This document shows, piece by piece, positions 42,371-53,814 of a stretch of 64,000 nt of DNA (its first letter is position 1; each line of letters opens with the position of its first letter). The translations under genes and the position numbers were made by a program. The notes under the pieces were generated by a model. The model was not told where the DNA came from. It saw only the letters and a list, made by a program, of their open reading frames with translations, and made no database searches. Source of the DNA: Leptodactylus fallax (Eukaryota > Chordata > Amphibia > Anura > Leptodactylidae). Where the stretch lies: positions 496,001 to 560,000 of the forward strand of contig CAMRHE010000355.1 in the NCBI GenBank assembly GCA_947044405.1. The letters run 5' to 3'.

Positions 42371-43571
42371 TGTCATCTTCTGCAGCACGTAATGGCGATG
42401 CGCTTAGGAGGAAAAATTCCTCTAAACTTGAAACACCTAATGTGTTTGGATTGCAATACCCCTTTACCTGATGGCTATGATTTTACCCGCTGTCACCAGT
42501 GTCGCGGACCCTGCCGGAAGTACCTTCTATAAGAGGTTGTTACTTGGGTAAAGGACTTTATGAGGAGTCTCTTAAAGGAGATTCGTTCTTCCATCGCCCA
42601 GATTGCCAAGAGACCGCAGATTGAGACACAATCTTCCTTACGGATCTCTGATGAAGATTATCAGATAGTGGACGAGACACTCTCATCTGACGATTCCACT
42701 GAAGATCCCAGCAGGCCGTGCTTCCACTCGAAAAATTAAGCCGGCTGCTGAAGTCCATCCGGTATAAGGATCGTGATGTTGACAGGGAAGCCTCCGCGTC
42801 CACCTATAGAGGGCCTAGGGTCTTCCAAGTGGACCAGACATTACAAAAATTAATGTCCTCAGAGTGGAGAAGTCCTGAAAAACCTCTTGTGGTTCCTAGG
42901 AGGTTCAGCGCTTTATTCCCAGTTGCTCAATGGGATCAATGGGGTCCTCCTCCCAAGGTGGATATGGCGGTGGCTAAACTGTCCTGCCGCACTAAGGTAC
43001 CATCAGATGATGGAGCAAATCTGCACAACGCCATGGCAGGCGCTTCGACAATACCTTCAAGAAGGCTTATTCAGCTGCCTCGCCCAAGACCGCTGTGCGG
43101 TTGCGTCCTGTGAAGTGTCAGCCAAATTATGTACTGACCTGGTCCACCTCAAAAGTGACCGACTCTGGAGTCTCCAGAGACGAGCTGCTAGGGTTTCTAG
43201 GCTCAGTTTCCCTGGCAGCTGAATATTTAACAGAAGCCTCCCACCATCAATTAAGGCTGGCGGCCAAATCCCTGGCACTTACCAAGAACACTGCTGCAGG
43301 AAGACCTCTATGGTTAAAACCTTGGAGAGCTGTGTTCCCCTCAAAGTATAATTTGTGCGCATTACGCTTTGAGCCGGGTAGAGTCTTTGGCTGTGCCCTA
43401 GACGAGATCCTAGAGGGCTTGGCCGACAAGAAGGGTAAACCTTTACCCCAGGCCTTCAGAGGTAGGTCTGGCTCTGGCCGTGGTAGAGGCTATCCGCCTC
43501 ATCGTGGAAGGCAGTCCAGAGAGGCTCTAGTTATTCCTCTAGAGGCGCCGGCCGGAGATTCCGAAGTCTGA
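42371..43571 (+). pseudogene. DIRS gag-like region, broken
   Basis: The region starts with codon-like sequence containing a possible C-x2-C pair (CHQCRGPCRK, near 42490) and continues in shifting frames: PRVFQVDQTLQKLMSSEWRS (about 42808), then ASHHQLRLAAKSLALTKNTA and a Gly/Arg-rich tail (RGRSGSGRGRGYPPHRGR) near 43455-43520. Position and composition fit the nucleocapsid-like first ORF of DIRS elements. It cannot be a host gene because it lies wholly inside the DIRS repeats. Confidence 0.6.
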
Positions 43572-43720
43572 TGATAAAAAAGTCAAGCCTAGCTTTTGAC
43601 ATCAGAAGCAGTTTTCCTGTGGCCGAGATTTCTGTCGGAGGTCGTGTCTCCCACTTTCTCAACTGCGGGCAGGAAAAAATTCGAGACCCATGGGTCCGGT
43701 AGGTAATCCAAAGAGGTTAT

Positions 43721-45530
43721 GCAATGAAGTTCCTCCGTCCTCCTCAGGATCGGTTTGTGTTAACTCGCAGCCTCCCTGGAATGCTTCATCCGAGAGTACA
43801 TTCACAAGGGAGCCCTGGTGGAAGTCCCTTCTCTAGAAGAAGGATCCAGGGTCTATTCTCCCGTCTTCCTGATGCCAAAACCGGCAGACAAGTGGAGAAT
43901 GATCATAGACTTAAGGTACCTCAACCGCTTCATCAAAAAGAAGCGCTTCCATAGGAAAACCATAAAGTCTGTCACCACCTTTCTCCTCTAAGGCGATGTT
44001 TTTTGTGACTTTGGATATAAAAGACGCCTATTTGCATATTTCTATTTACCTCCACACAGAAGGTTTTTTTCTAAGGATTGCCGTAGTAGTTTCCGGCCAC
44101 AGGAAGCACTTTCAATTCACAGCACTACCCTTCGGGATCTCCTCTGCTTCCCACACCTTTACAAAGGTAGTGGCCCCCATAACGGCCGCCCTCAGGCTTC
44201 AGGGGATATTCTTGGTGCCTTATCTAGACGACTGGTTGATAAAGGCCCAGTCAGAGTCTGTTCTGCTCCAGTACCTACAGACAGCCTTCAGAGTCTGTGA
44301 TGGCTTATAAATTGGGAGAAGTCAAAAACGATCCCTTCAACTCAAAGGAAGTTCCTCTGAGAAAACTACTTCCTAGATTGAGTCCGCCTGCAAATCTCCT
44401 TGACACCAGCAAGGAAGGAGAAGCTGGTTGCGGCAGTCCGGCACCTCTTCAAAAAGCCGATAGCCTCCATCAGAACATTGATGAAGATCCTGGGCTTGAT
44501 GTCTTCCGCAGTGGAGGCAGTCCCATGGGCCTTGTGGCACTTACGTCCCCTCCAGAAGGAGTTACTAGAGGCTTGGGATCGCTCCCTTCTTGCATTCAGC
44601 AAGAAGATTCGACTCTCCCCCAGGACCCGTCTTTTTCCCATCAAGTGGTGGTTGCACCTGAAAGACGGAAGGTCCACGGTCCAACCTTCTTGGACCCTGT
44701 TGACTACAGATGCATCCCCCTCGGGATGGGGAGCCCATTGGACGAAAACTCCATAAAGGGAGTTTGGAGCGCTCTTGAAAAAAGGACCTCGTCCAACTGG
44801 AAGGAGCTCAGAGCCGTATATCGTGCCTTACTCTATTGCTTGCCTCTTCCCAGGGAAGAGCAGTCAAAATCCGGTCAGACAACATGACCACAGTGCTGTA
44901 CGTGAACAGACAGGGAGGCACCAGATCACCAACCCTCCTTAGGGAGGCAGATCTGATATTTACATGGGCAGAGAAAAATCTAACCCATTTATCCGCAGTT
45001 CACATCAAGGGCTCCCTGAACATAGTAGCGGATCGGTTGAGTCGGGGTTATGCCGTATCAGGAGAATGGTCACTCAATCCAGAAGTCTTTCATCAGATTA
45101 CCCTGAACAGGGGTCTTCCAGAAATAGACCTCATGGCAACCCGACTCAACGCCAAGGTGGAGAAGTTCTGTTCCCTTTACCAGGAGGACAATCCCTTGGC
45201 AGTGGATGCCCTGTCCATCCCTTGGAGGTCCAGGCTGGCATACATCTTCCCTCCAATTCCAATAATACCAAAGGTATTAATGAAAATCAGACAGGACCAA
45301 GTCTCTGTGATAGCCATCATTCCATTCTGGCCAAAAAGAGCTTGGTTTTTCCCAACTCATGGAGATGAGTCGAGGGATATATTGGAGGCTTCCCCCCATC
45401 CAGAACCTGGTTTCCCAAGGATCTCTGAAGTGCCAGGATCTCTGGAGATTCAACCTGACAGCCTGGAGGTTGAGCAGTCCCTACAGCAGGATAGAGGACT
45501 GTCAGAGGCCGTCCTGAAGACCCTGAAGAG
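43721..45530 (+). pseudogene. DIRS reverse transcriptase and RNase H region, broken
   Basis: Reverse transcriptase motifs are KWRMIIDLRYLN (about 43892), FVTLDIKDAYLHI (about 44001), ALPFGISSASHTFTK (about 44124) and the active-site YLDDWL (44221-44238). RNase H motifs are TDASPSGWGAHW (about 44700), NWKELRAVYRALL (about 44795) and IRSDNMTTVLYVNRQGG followed by HIKGSLNIVADRLSR (about 44866-45045). A conserved downstream segment with EIDLMATRLNAKVE and VDALSIPW follows (45120-45230). The motifs fall in different frames (breaks near 43990, 44310 and 44760), so the gene is dead. Confidence 0.85.
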
Positions 45531-45534
45531 GTTC

Positions 45535-45673
45535 CTTTCCTTTGTTTTTGTGTATTCCCCAAATTTTGTCTTAGTGTTGTTGTTTTTATATTTGTTGACT
45601 TGGTGGATTGTATGTTATCTATGTTATTTTCAAAATATTCTAATAAAAATTACAGTTTAAAAAAAAAAAAAAG
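45535..45673 (+). mobile_element. A-tailed insertion, probably a truncated L1 3' end
   Basis: A T-rich stretch ends in TTTTCAAAATATTCTAATAA, AAATTACAG and 13 A residues (45661-45673), with AATAAA-type signal. It interrupts the DIRS coding region. The shape fits a 5'-truncated L1; no clean target duplication was seen. Confidence 0.5.
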
Positions 45674-45675
45674 AA

Positions 45676-46560
45676 CTACCAGAGGACAGCCAAGATTTTC
45701 ATGGAGTGGTGCTCCAAGAAGGGTATTAATAATCTAGAACCTTCAACGGCTGATATTTTCTTCAGGACGGTTTGGATAAGGGCCTTGCCCCTGCCACTTT
45801 GAAAGTGCAGATTGCGGCCCTCTCCGCTCATTTGAACAGACGTCTGTCTCAGGATCCTCTGGTTGCAAGGTTCCTTGAAGGGGCCATGAGGCTAAAGCTC
45901 TCAGTATCATCCCCAGTGGGACCTTGCGGTAGTCATTACAGGCCTGTGCGGTCCTCCATTTGGACCCTTGGAGACTACGGGGATAAAATATTTAGCCTAC
46001 AAACCACTTTTTTGTTGGCTATTATATCTGCCAAAGAGTAGGGGTACCCCAGGCCCTCTCTTCTAGAGAACCGTACATTTTGTTTTTGCAGATAGGGTGC
46101 ACCTTAGGTTTGCCTGGGTTTATCCCTAAGGTCCCCTCATACTATAATAGCAATCAGCTAATTTCGTTACCTGTGTTTTTCCCCTCTCCAACCTCTGAGG
46201 AGGAAGAAAAGCTCAACACCTTAGATGTGGTAAGGTGTCTGTGGATTTACCTATTCCACACTCAACCGCTTAAGAAGGCCGAAAGCCTACTAATTGATAT
46301 GCAGTGTAAAAACAGAGGCCTCAAGGCTTCCAAGCCTACTCTATCCACATGGATCAAGGAGACAATTAAGTCTTCCTTTCTTATTCAGGAGTTATTCCCT
46401 CCAGTCTTTCTACGGCCACTCGACCTGGGTTGTCGACTTCTTTGGCTGAGTATCGGTCCTTACCATTGGACCAGATTTGTGCGGCTGCATCATAGTCATC
46501 TTAGTTGACCTTTTGTTAAACATTATCATTGGACATCCGCAGTTTCCAGACAACTGCCTT
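45676..46560 (+). pseudogene. DIRS tyrosine recombinase region, broken
   Basis: The segment reads GLAPATLKVQIAALSAHLNR and RFLEGAMRLK (about 45775-45900), then TTFLLAIISAKE (about 46003), GFIPKVPSYYNSNQLISLPV (about 46110) and GLKASKPTLSTWIKETI (about 46318), followed near 46515 by KHYHW, the usual setting of the catalytic Tyr. These are the successive blocks of DIRS recombinases. A stop at 46039 and frameshifts near 46440 disrupt it. Confidence 0.75.
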
Positions 46561-46624
46561 TGGTCAGTCAGTCCTTGATGTTGTAAGGCGAGGAAACCCT
46601 CCCTAGGGGAATTACTAGCTATCT

Positions 46625-46709
46625 CCCCATATTGTGCTGCTGTGGGACGTAAGGGGAATCGTTGATTGTAATGTCAATCTGTATTCCCTTAGTCCAGACA
46701 GCAGCACAA
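46625..46709 (+). repeat. DIRS internal complementary region
   Basis: The first half (CCCCATATTGTGCTGCTGTG and GGACGTAAGGGGAAT) is the complement of the left extreme end. The second half (GATTGTAATGTCAATCTGTA and AGTCCAGACAGCAGCACAA) is the complement of the right extreme end. In the DIRS model this region templates completion and circularisation of the cDNA. Confidence 0.85.
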
Positions 46710-46753
46710 GGCTTCCCTCCCTAGAAGCTTGTTTCCTGTTACTTTATAATTTA

Positions 46754-46922
46754 CACAGTGGAGGGAGGTCTCTTGTGCCCTCTTATAGGGCTAGTAGGAG
46801 GCACCTTTTTGGTGCTAATTAAAGGTTCCACCTGTCCTAAACAACACACAGGGGCAGAGATACCCCATATTGTGCTGCTGTCTGGACTAAGAGAATACAG
46901 ATTGACATTACAATCAATGATT
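46754..46922 (+). repeat. DIRS right inverted terminal repeat and end
   Basis: Positions 46754-46882 mirror the left repeat; 46883-46922 is specific to the right end and its complement makes up the second half of the internal complementary region. Confidence 0.85.
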
Positions 46923-47976
46923 GGGCCCCACATTAAAAGACGACTTATGCATCCCTGACCATGGAAATATAAAAAAAAAAAAAAAGATATGGATGTCATA
47001 ATATAGTGACTAAAAAAATGTTTTTTTTGTTGCAAAGTTTTGGATTTTTTTAAAGGGTCTAAAACGTAAATAAAACTATATCAATTTGGAATCCCCAGAA
47101 TTGTACCAATCCATACAATACAGGTGATATGTCATTTTGTCTGCATAGTGAACGCTGTAAAAACAAATAAGAAAGATACACAAACGCAGTTTTTCTCTAA
47201 TTCCACCCCATTCTGAATTTTTTTCCTGGTTCCCAGTATATCGTACGAAATATTAAATGGTAGCATTACGAAGTACAATTTGTCCTGCAAACATTAAGCC
47301 CTCATATGGCTCTGTGAACATAAAAATGAAAAAGTTATGGGGTTTGGAAGCGGGGAGTCAAATATGAAAATCGAAAAATGCCTGCGGCAGGAAGTGGTTA
47401 ATGGATGCGAGAGGGAGGCTATCTGTTTACATGGATATCTGATCGACACAAGTATGTTGTACTTCAATTTTGTGTCCTTCAAAAAAATTGAGAGAAGCAG
47501 GTTCATTTTACTTTTAACATTAATCTCGATGTAAACAGATGGTTGTCCTTCTATATCCATTAAATGGATCTGCTAAATGGATGTGATAAATGTGATGTGA
47601 ATGGAGTCATATCAGTGTTTGATGTATGTTTTTCCTTCTTTTGTTATCCACTTCTGGATATGACTCAAAAAAGAAAACCCTTCATCAAAATTCATGTGTG
47701 AATCCAACCTTAATATAAAGCAGTTATCCACTTTGTAATATTGATGGCCTATCCTTAAGACTTTTGTTTTTAATGGCAAGGCATCTTAAAATAAAAAAAA
47801 AGTTTCTAGTTATTTATATATTCCACATTGCGATTCTGCCTATGTCCACACTGACTACCCAGTGTCTTTGGACACATTTGTAAAACGAAATATGTCAGGA
47901 TTAAATGGTGAAATCCACATTGAAAAGGGATGTTTGCCATTTTAGAGGTTCACCAGCTGATTATACATTACATATA

Positions 47977-48641
47977 CAGTGCAGAGCAAATGTTTTAGGC
48001 TGGTATTGAAAAAAATTCTGCAAGGTACGAATGCTTTCAAAAATAGAAGTGTTTGCTAATGCTCACCTCTTCTTGGCAGCTAGTGATGTCCCAGCGTTCT
48101 CTTCAGGCATCTGACTGACATCACGCGCCCTGGCCTGACATCACTGCTGAGGCCTGTGGGGCACATTGACGTGTGTGATGTCGCAAAAGTCCTGAAGATG
48201 ACGCAAGGTGACCACAGGACGCTGCCAGATGCCCAGTAGAGGTGAGGCAAGGCCAGTATAAGTGTTTTGTTATTTTTTCTCACCTCCGCTGGGTTTCTAC
48301 TTATTGTTCTGTGGAATTTCAGGAGACCCCAGAGTACAATAATTCACCGAAACAAACCAGACGAATATTCATTGAAATGAGTCTCTGCTAGAAATCCCAA
48401 AATTCCTGATGGCAGAATACAGTGCTAAAAGGGGGAATAAGAGGAAAAATACAGTGGAATAAGAGGTAGAATACAGGTAGGGACATTTCATGTTCAAATG
48501 TGTCTAAGAACAGTAGATGGGGTCCCTGGCAAAATTCTCATCCAAAACTGGGTCCTGCCTTCAGAAAGCGTTGGAACCACTGTTTTAAAGCATTCTTACT
48601 TTGCTACATTTTTTCCCACAGCTGCCTAAAAGTTTTGCGCA
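47977..48641. mobile_element. Non-autonomous Tc1-type element
   Basis: The left end CAGTGCAGAGCAAATGTTTT and GTACGAATGCTTTCAAAAAT correspond to the right end, reversed, TGCGCAAAACTTTTAGGCAG and GTAAGAATGCTTTAAAAC. TA lies at both borders. The same ends occur on the fragment at 2058. A damaged copy of the foldback family of 1432-1757 is nested at about 48057-48345. Confidence 0.65.
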
Positions 48642-48800
48642 TATATATACTTACTGTTTATATTCCCAACTGAGAATGCAGTATAAAGTATAACAAACAA
48701 GTCATATCTCCCAGTTCCCACTCAGTCTCTTTTGCAACAATGTCCGGGTCACCCATTAGTTTCCATTTCCTGGTCCATTTAGGCTCAGCCAGTTACTCAT

Positions 48801-51024
48801 TTAACCATTTCCGTACCGCCCATAGACTATATATGTCCAAGGGGTGGTTGCCTTGTTCTACAAGGACGTACCGGTACGTCCAAGAAGAACTCAGCAGCTG
48901 CACGAAATCGTGCAGTTGCTGAAACGGGGAGCCGACTGTAATTTCAGCCGGAGCTCCCAGAGAGAAGGCAGGGAAGGTTCATTACCTTCCCTGCCTTCTC
49001 AATCGCTGTGTATACATGTCATCATGTATCATGTCACATGAACCGCCGGGATCAGCGTGTGTTAGAGCTGCTGGGTCCTACAGGATCCAGAACAGCTCTA
49101 TAGTAACGGGCAGGAGGCTGTATTCCTCCTGCAACTGGGGCTAAATGTACTAGCCCCAGTTACAGGGGAAATCAGCCTCCCCCACAAAAAAAAGGTAATC
49201 AGATGTCCCCAACGGTCTATTATGACTTTATGGGGACACAATGTAAAAAAAAAACAAATAAAAAAAAAAATGAATAGAAAAGTTTAAAAAAATGTAAATA
49301 AAACAATTTAACCCCTTAATGACCGGGCCATTTTTTGTTTTTGCATTTTCGTTTTTCCCTCCCCACATTCCAAGAGCCATAACTTTTTCATTTTTCAGTT
49401 CACAGAGTCACATGATGGCTTATTGTTTGCGAAACAAATTGTACTTTGTAATGTCACTATTCAATATGCTGTGCAATGTACTGGGAAGCTGGAAAAAAAT
49501 TCAGAATGAGGTGCAATTGGAGAAAAACTGCATTTGCGCCAAATTCATATGGGTTTAATTTTTACAGCATTCACTGTGTGGTAAAAATGACGTTACCTGT
49601 ATTCTGCGGGTCGGTACAAACACGGCCATACCAAATTTATATAGTATTTGTAATGTTTTGATACCTTTTAAAAAATTTTAAACTTTGCTAAATAGAAAAA
49701 AAAAATTTGCGTCGCCATATTGTCACCTGTAACTTTTTCATATTTACATGTATGGAGCTGGTTAAGGCGTCTTTTTATGCGGGACAACATGACGTTTTTA
49801 TTGATGCCATTTGGGGAAAGATCTGATGGTTTGATCACTTTTTATTCAATTTTTTATAGGAAACAAAGTGTTGAAAAAAACGCTATTTGGCCATTTTGAT
49901 TTTTTTTCCCCGCTACGCCGTTCACCGTATGGGATAAATATTTTAATATTTTAATAGTTCGGGCAATTTGGAGCACGGGGATACCTAAAGTGTTTATGCT
50001 TACTTTTGTTTATTTACTTTTATATCTGATCTAGGGAAAGGGGGGTGATTTGAACTTTTGTGTTTTTTTAAATTTTTTCATACTTTTAAAAACTTTTTTT
50101 TTTCTACTTTTACTTGTATGATCAGACTCCCTAGGGACCTTGAAACCTAGGGAGTCTGATCGATCATACTATTCACTGCGATACTACTATATCGCAGTGA
50201 ATAGCAAAATGCCTTCACTGCTATTAGACGATGCCTCTGGCATTGCGTAATAGCTGTAATGTAATGACAGGCCTGAGAGCCTTCAATAGGCTCCCGGCTG
50301 TCATGGCAACCAAGCGCCGCCCTCCGATGACGTTCTGGAGGGCGGCGATGGGGGAAAATGGCGGCGCCCATGGCGGCTGCGCTATTTAGACGCCGTGGTC
50401 CCGTTTGACCGCAACATCTAAAGGGTTAACAGCCGCGATCGGTGCAGGCACCGATCACTGCTGTTAGCGGCAGGTCCTGGCTGTATTATACAGCCAGCAC
50501 CCGCCGTGTATGGAGAGCGCTCAGCTCCTGAGCGCTCTCTATACATCGTCATGCGACTCAGGACATACTATTACGCCCTGGGTCGTTAAGGGGTTAAAAA
50601 AATAAATAAAATAATACGCCAATAAAATGCCCTTATTACAGGTTATAGCCCCCCCCGACAACACCATACAAAATAAAAATTACTGTAACGGAAAGTAAAA
50701 ACTGTTTTATCAAGTTATTTTAGTAGCCCTTTGTGTTATTAAATTAAAAAAAAAAAAAATTAAACGTGAAAAACAGACCCGTTTTCCCTCCTCTTTTGTT
50801 TATATCTTCCTGGATATAAAAAAAAAAAATGAAAACACATGCAAATAAAATAAATAAAAACAGTATAAAAATAAAGCCCTATGTGTCACCGAAAAAAGAC
50901 GCAGAAATTAGTTGAATAACACATATAATAAAAATGTTACAGCCCTCAAAACCGCACATACAAAAAAAACCCAAAAATGTGTCTGGTCCTGGACCAGAAA
51001 TTGGTCCGGTACAGAAGTGGTTAC
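48801..51024 (-). mobile_element. TTAACCANTTCCGTACCG element, host of a nested TTAA element
   Basis: The left end TTAACCATTTCCGTACCGCC and the right end, reversed, GTAACCACTTCTGTACCGGA are inverted. The body matches the copies at 19236 and 26100 in opposite orientation (for example AACTGGGGCTAAATGTACTAG near 49134 and GTTACAGCCCTCAAAACCGC near 50937). It is non-coding and is cut by the element at 49308-50597. Confidence 0.75.
49308..50597 (+). mobile_element. Nested 1.29-kb TTAA element
   Basis: It is bounded by TTAA at 49308-49311 and 50594-50597, with inverted ends TTAACCCCTTAATGACCGGG and, reversed, TTAACCCCTTAACGACCCAG. The TTAA target suggests piggyBac or Kolobok mobilisation. No transposase is encoded. 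Near its right end, 50130-50180 and 50500-50550 hold small hairpins (for example GACTCCCTAGGGACC region, GAGCGCTCAGCTCCTGAGCG). Confidence 0.75.
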
Positions 51025-52925
51025 AAAACTGAAGAGCTGACCCTTTTCAAAATGTTTCTGGCCAGCCAGGCATTTCTCCTGCAGCAAAAATGGAGTACTA
51101 AATGGCTGCCCATGCATTACAAGGATGGCTCAAGTCTGCTAGAAAAAAAGCTGCCCACACAGAGCACAGTATAGCAGCACATGGATTCCCTATAAGAGAA
51201 GCTTAACTTAAAGCTCATGGGCCCCAATGCAAAATTTCAACAAAAAAAGCTGCTTTTCCGCAAAGTGGAGCCTTAGCTTGAACCTACAAAACAGACAATA
51301 AATACAGGGGCGGACCCCAACAATTTCCTAACTATGGACCATATAGGATATACATGATGATTTATTGCTGAGATATTATACTTACTACTTTTACATATTC
51401 ATTTTTTGTCTTTATATTTGCTTTTTTAACAGATTATGCATTGATAACAAAAATGCCTAATGTGTAAAATTTAGCATATTGGATTTTGATCAAATTATAG
51501 TTGTGAAAAAATGTTTTTTTTTCACTTGTTTTTCAAAGATTTTCTATTGTTAAAAAGTAATATATGTTATAATTTTGCCTCAGATTGAATATAGCCTATG
51601 GAAGTAAAAGCATCTTTATGATTAGTAGTAGGGGAATGTTGCATGTTAAAAATGTGAGAAAGAAAGGGGATGCAGGAATGAAGCATAAGATTTCTTTCTT
51701 TGGCTTTCTTCACTAAACAGACATCTAAGGAATGAATATCATTATGCGGTTATGCAGACCTTGGTTTTCGTTATACATATTTCTTATGGATGACTTGGTA
51801 TTCTATTTTGATCACATACATGTACCTTCTAGCTATTCCCTTCATTCTGGAGTCAGGTAAATATACCATGGGCTTCAGATAAATCTGACAAGACGGATAA
51901 GTAAGAAGAAACATTTCCTCTCTTCATAGAAAGCTTTCTAAGCTTTATCTTGAGGTCAATATCATGTTCAGTGATGTGTGGATACGCCTGCCAGGATACC
52001 TGATGTATGTGAACTCATGTGTGGACAGGTGCAGAATTGGGCTATATCCCCTCTGTTGGTAAAATGAAGCATGTCTGCTCTGCTGAAAGACAAACATCTG
52101 AATAAGTGCTGCCTGGCAGACTAAACATGGAGCTGCTCCGATATTATATTAGGCCACTGTCACTGGTTATTGCCAAGGACAAAATGTAAAAGTACAATAG
52201 CAATAATCTGTTAAAGCATTGACAATATCAAGTTATAGGCTTACTGGTTTTTGTAGAAATTGCCAGCTAAAAACCTATGCTCGAGATTTGAAACTTGAGG
52301 GAATGACCATGTGCGGTAAGTAAGTTTTGCTTATGGAAATGTTGTTAGTTATTTGCAACAAATTTATCAGCATGTTGCACAATGCTGAGGTTTCTTTCTT
52401 TTTTACACCACCCACCTACTGGAGTTGGAGTTCACAAAAATGTTGCAATTTATAAATGTGTCTAAAAACTTGGCCAAACACATAGCTACTCCGACGTTAT
52501 TCTTACCATGTTTACAAGCTGACGTCTATGGTACAAATAACTATGTATGGTATAAATCGATAATAAATATGTCACACATAGGCCTAAGAGTTCATAGTAA
52601 AGGGTTGGATAGAAAAGTGCCTTTTGATCAATCAAGGACTTTCTCAGTTCAATGTCAAAAACAAGAACTTGTTCACTCATCACAAGTTACATTTTTTATT
52701 CACCCAAAGTAAGACAGACCGTTAATGATTTACATTTTGGACCTAACTGGACCTTCTTAAGAGTCAGTCTGCATGAAGTAGTAGAATAATACATTAATAA
52801 ATACCGCCTCATGAGATGAGTAACAGTTTCCATTCCGTATTATAATATATGAGCATTTCAGGAACCTTTGAGCTGAGAAAATATTTGTAGAAAACAAAGT
52901 GCTCTGATTGAAAAAACAAAAAAAA
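51025..52925. other. No gene or clear repeat recognised
   Basis: This is AT-rich sequence. A degraded hAT-MITE end (GCTGCTTTTCCGCAAAGTGG) lies near 51250. The ORF at 52425-52712 has no recognisable domain and a composition like non-coding DNA. Confidence 0.5.
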
Positions 52926-52929
52926 GTAT

Positions 52930-53810
52930 CACACCAAGCAGTTGTTGGAATCGAATGAAACTATATATGTATGACTAATGATAATACTGTATATGTGAGA
53001 GCAAAAGGATGAAACGTTTATTGGTGAAAACTATACAACTGAAAGGAGGATCTAGTACCATGTTGGCCGCCTTTAGCGGTTGGGCATGGAGGTTCCATAT
53101 GGTGTCCTGTGGCACATTTGTCCACAAATGTTGCGCTGGACCTGTAAATCCTGCACACTCTTAGGAGGCTCTAGTATCTCCCAACTGGTCCCATAAATGC
53201 TTGATTGGAAACAAATCTGGCAAGTGGCCAAAGAAAGTAAGTGTTGCAGTCTGGAGGAGACATTTCTGGGAAACACTTGCTATCTGTGGGTGAGCATTAT
53301 CCTGCCAAAAATGCCAGTTGGAAGCCCTGCCATGAGAGGCAACACTTATGTGAAGGACATCCTGTGGCCCCATCACTAAGCTGTTATTGTTCCTTGTATC
53401 ACTACTAGGGGTGACCGACTGTCATATGCCATTGTTCCTCAAATCATTACATCAACAGTTGGGGCAGTGTGACGCTTCTCACCATGAGGCCTTCATACTC
53501 ATACTTGACTGTTGTCAGATCCAAAACATAGACTGTATTTGTTGCTACAAACGATATGGTTCCAGTCCGTAGTAGTCCAGGTTTCTCATTCGCCCTGGCT
53601 ATAAAAGGCAGGGCATGTAATGGGAGCCATGACACCAAATTTTCTTGAAATGGTCCTGGCAGAGACAGTGGTGTGTAATAAAAGTGCCACCTATGTCTGG
53701 ATGGTGAACAAGGAAACTGTGGGGGCTGCTTGTGCTTGTCAGCAGATCAAACTATTCTCTCTACTAGTGGTCTGTCTGGATCCTGTTTACAGACAGCAAT
53801 TTGTCCCCCA
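52930..53810 (-). pseudogene. Decayed Tc1-like transposase
   Basis: The minus strand over 53376-53161 shows WQDNAHPQIA (second catalytic Asp region) and FPIKHLWDQLGDT, where the family has PIEHLWDQL; the catalytic Glu is replaced by Lys. Upstream segments to about 53800 are related but shifted. A sister copy is at 33300-34005. Confidence 0.65.
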
Positions 53811-53814
53811 TTCT

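Larger units (their letters stand above)
41539..46922 (+). mobile_element. DIRS-type tyrosine-recombinase retrotransposon, 5.4 kb
   Basis: DIRS elements copy through RNA and integrate with a tyrosine recombinase from a circular intermediate. Their signature is present: inverted terminal repeats (41554-41682 and 46754-46882) plus an internal complementary region at 46625-46709 whose two halves are the complements of the left and right extreme ends. The extreme ends share ATT (41539-41541, 46920-46922), fitting recombination at a trinucleotide without target duplication. Gag-like, reverse transcriptase, RNase H and recombinase regions follow in order, all with frameshifts. An A-tailed fragment is inserted at about 45535-45673. 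Confidence 0.9.
40905..47400. mobile_element. DNA-element copy split by a MITE and the DIRS element
   Basis: Sequence before 41270 (AAAGTATTAAAAAAAATTAG, CACCCGGTCTACAAACTTGA) and after 46923 (TTTTAAAGGGTCTAAAACGT, CCACCCCATTCTGAATTTTT, ending near AAGTGGTTAA at 47400) reads as two halves of one element related to the TTAACCCCTTAA family at 49308-50597. The MITE at about 41272-41536 and the DIRS at 41539-46922 sit between the halves. Confidence 0.55.
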
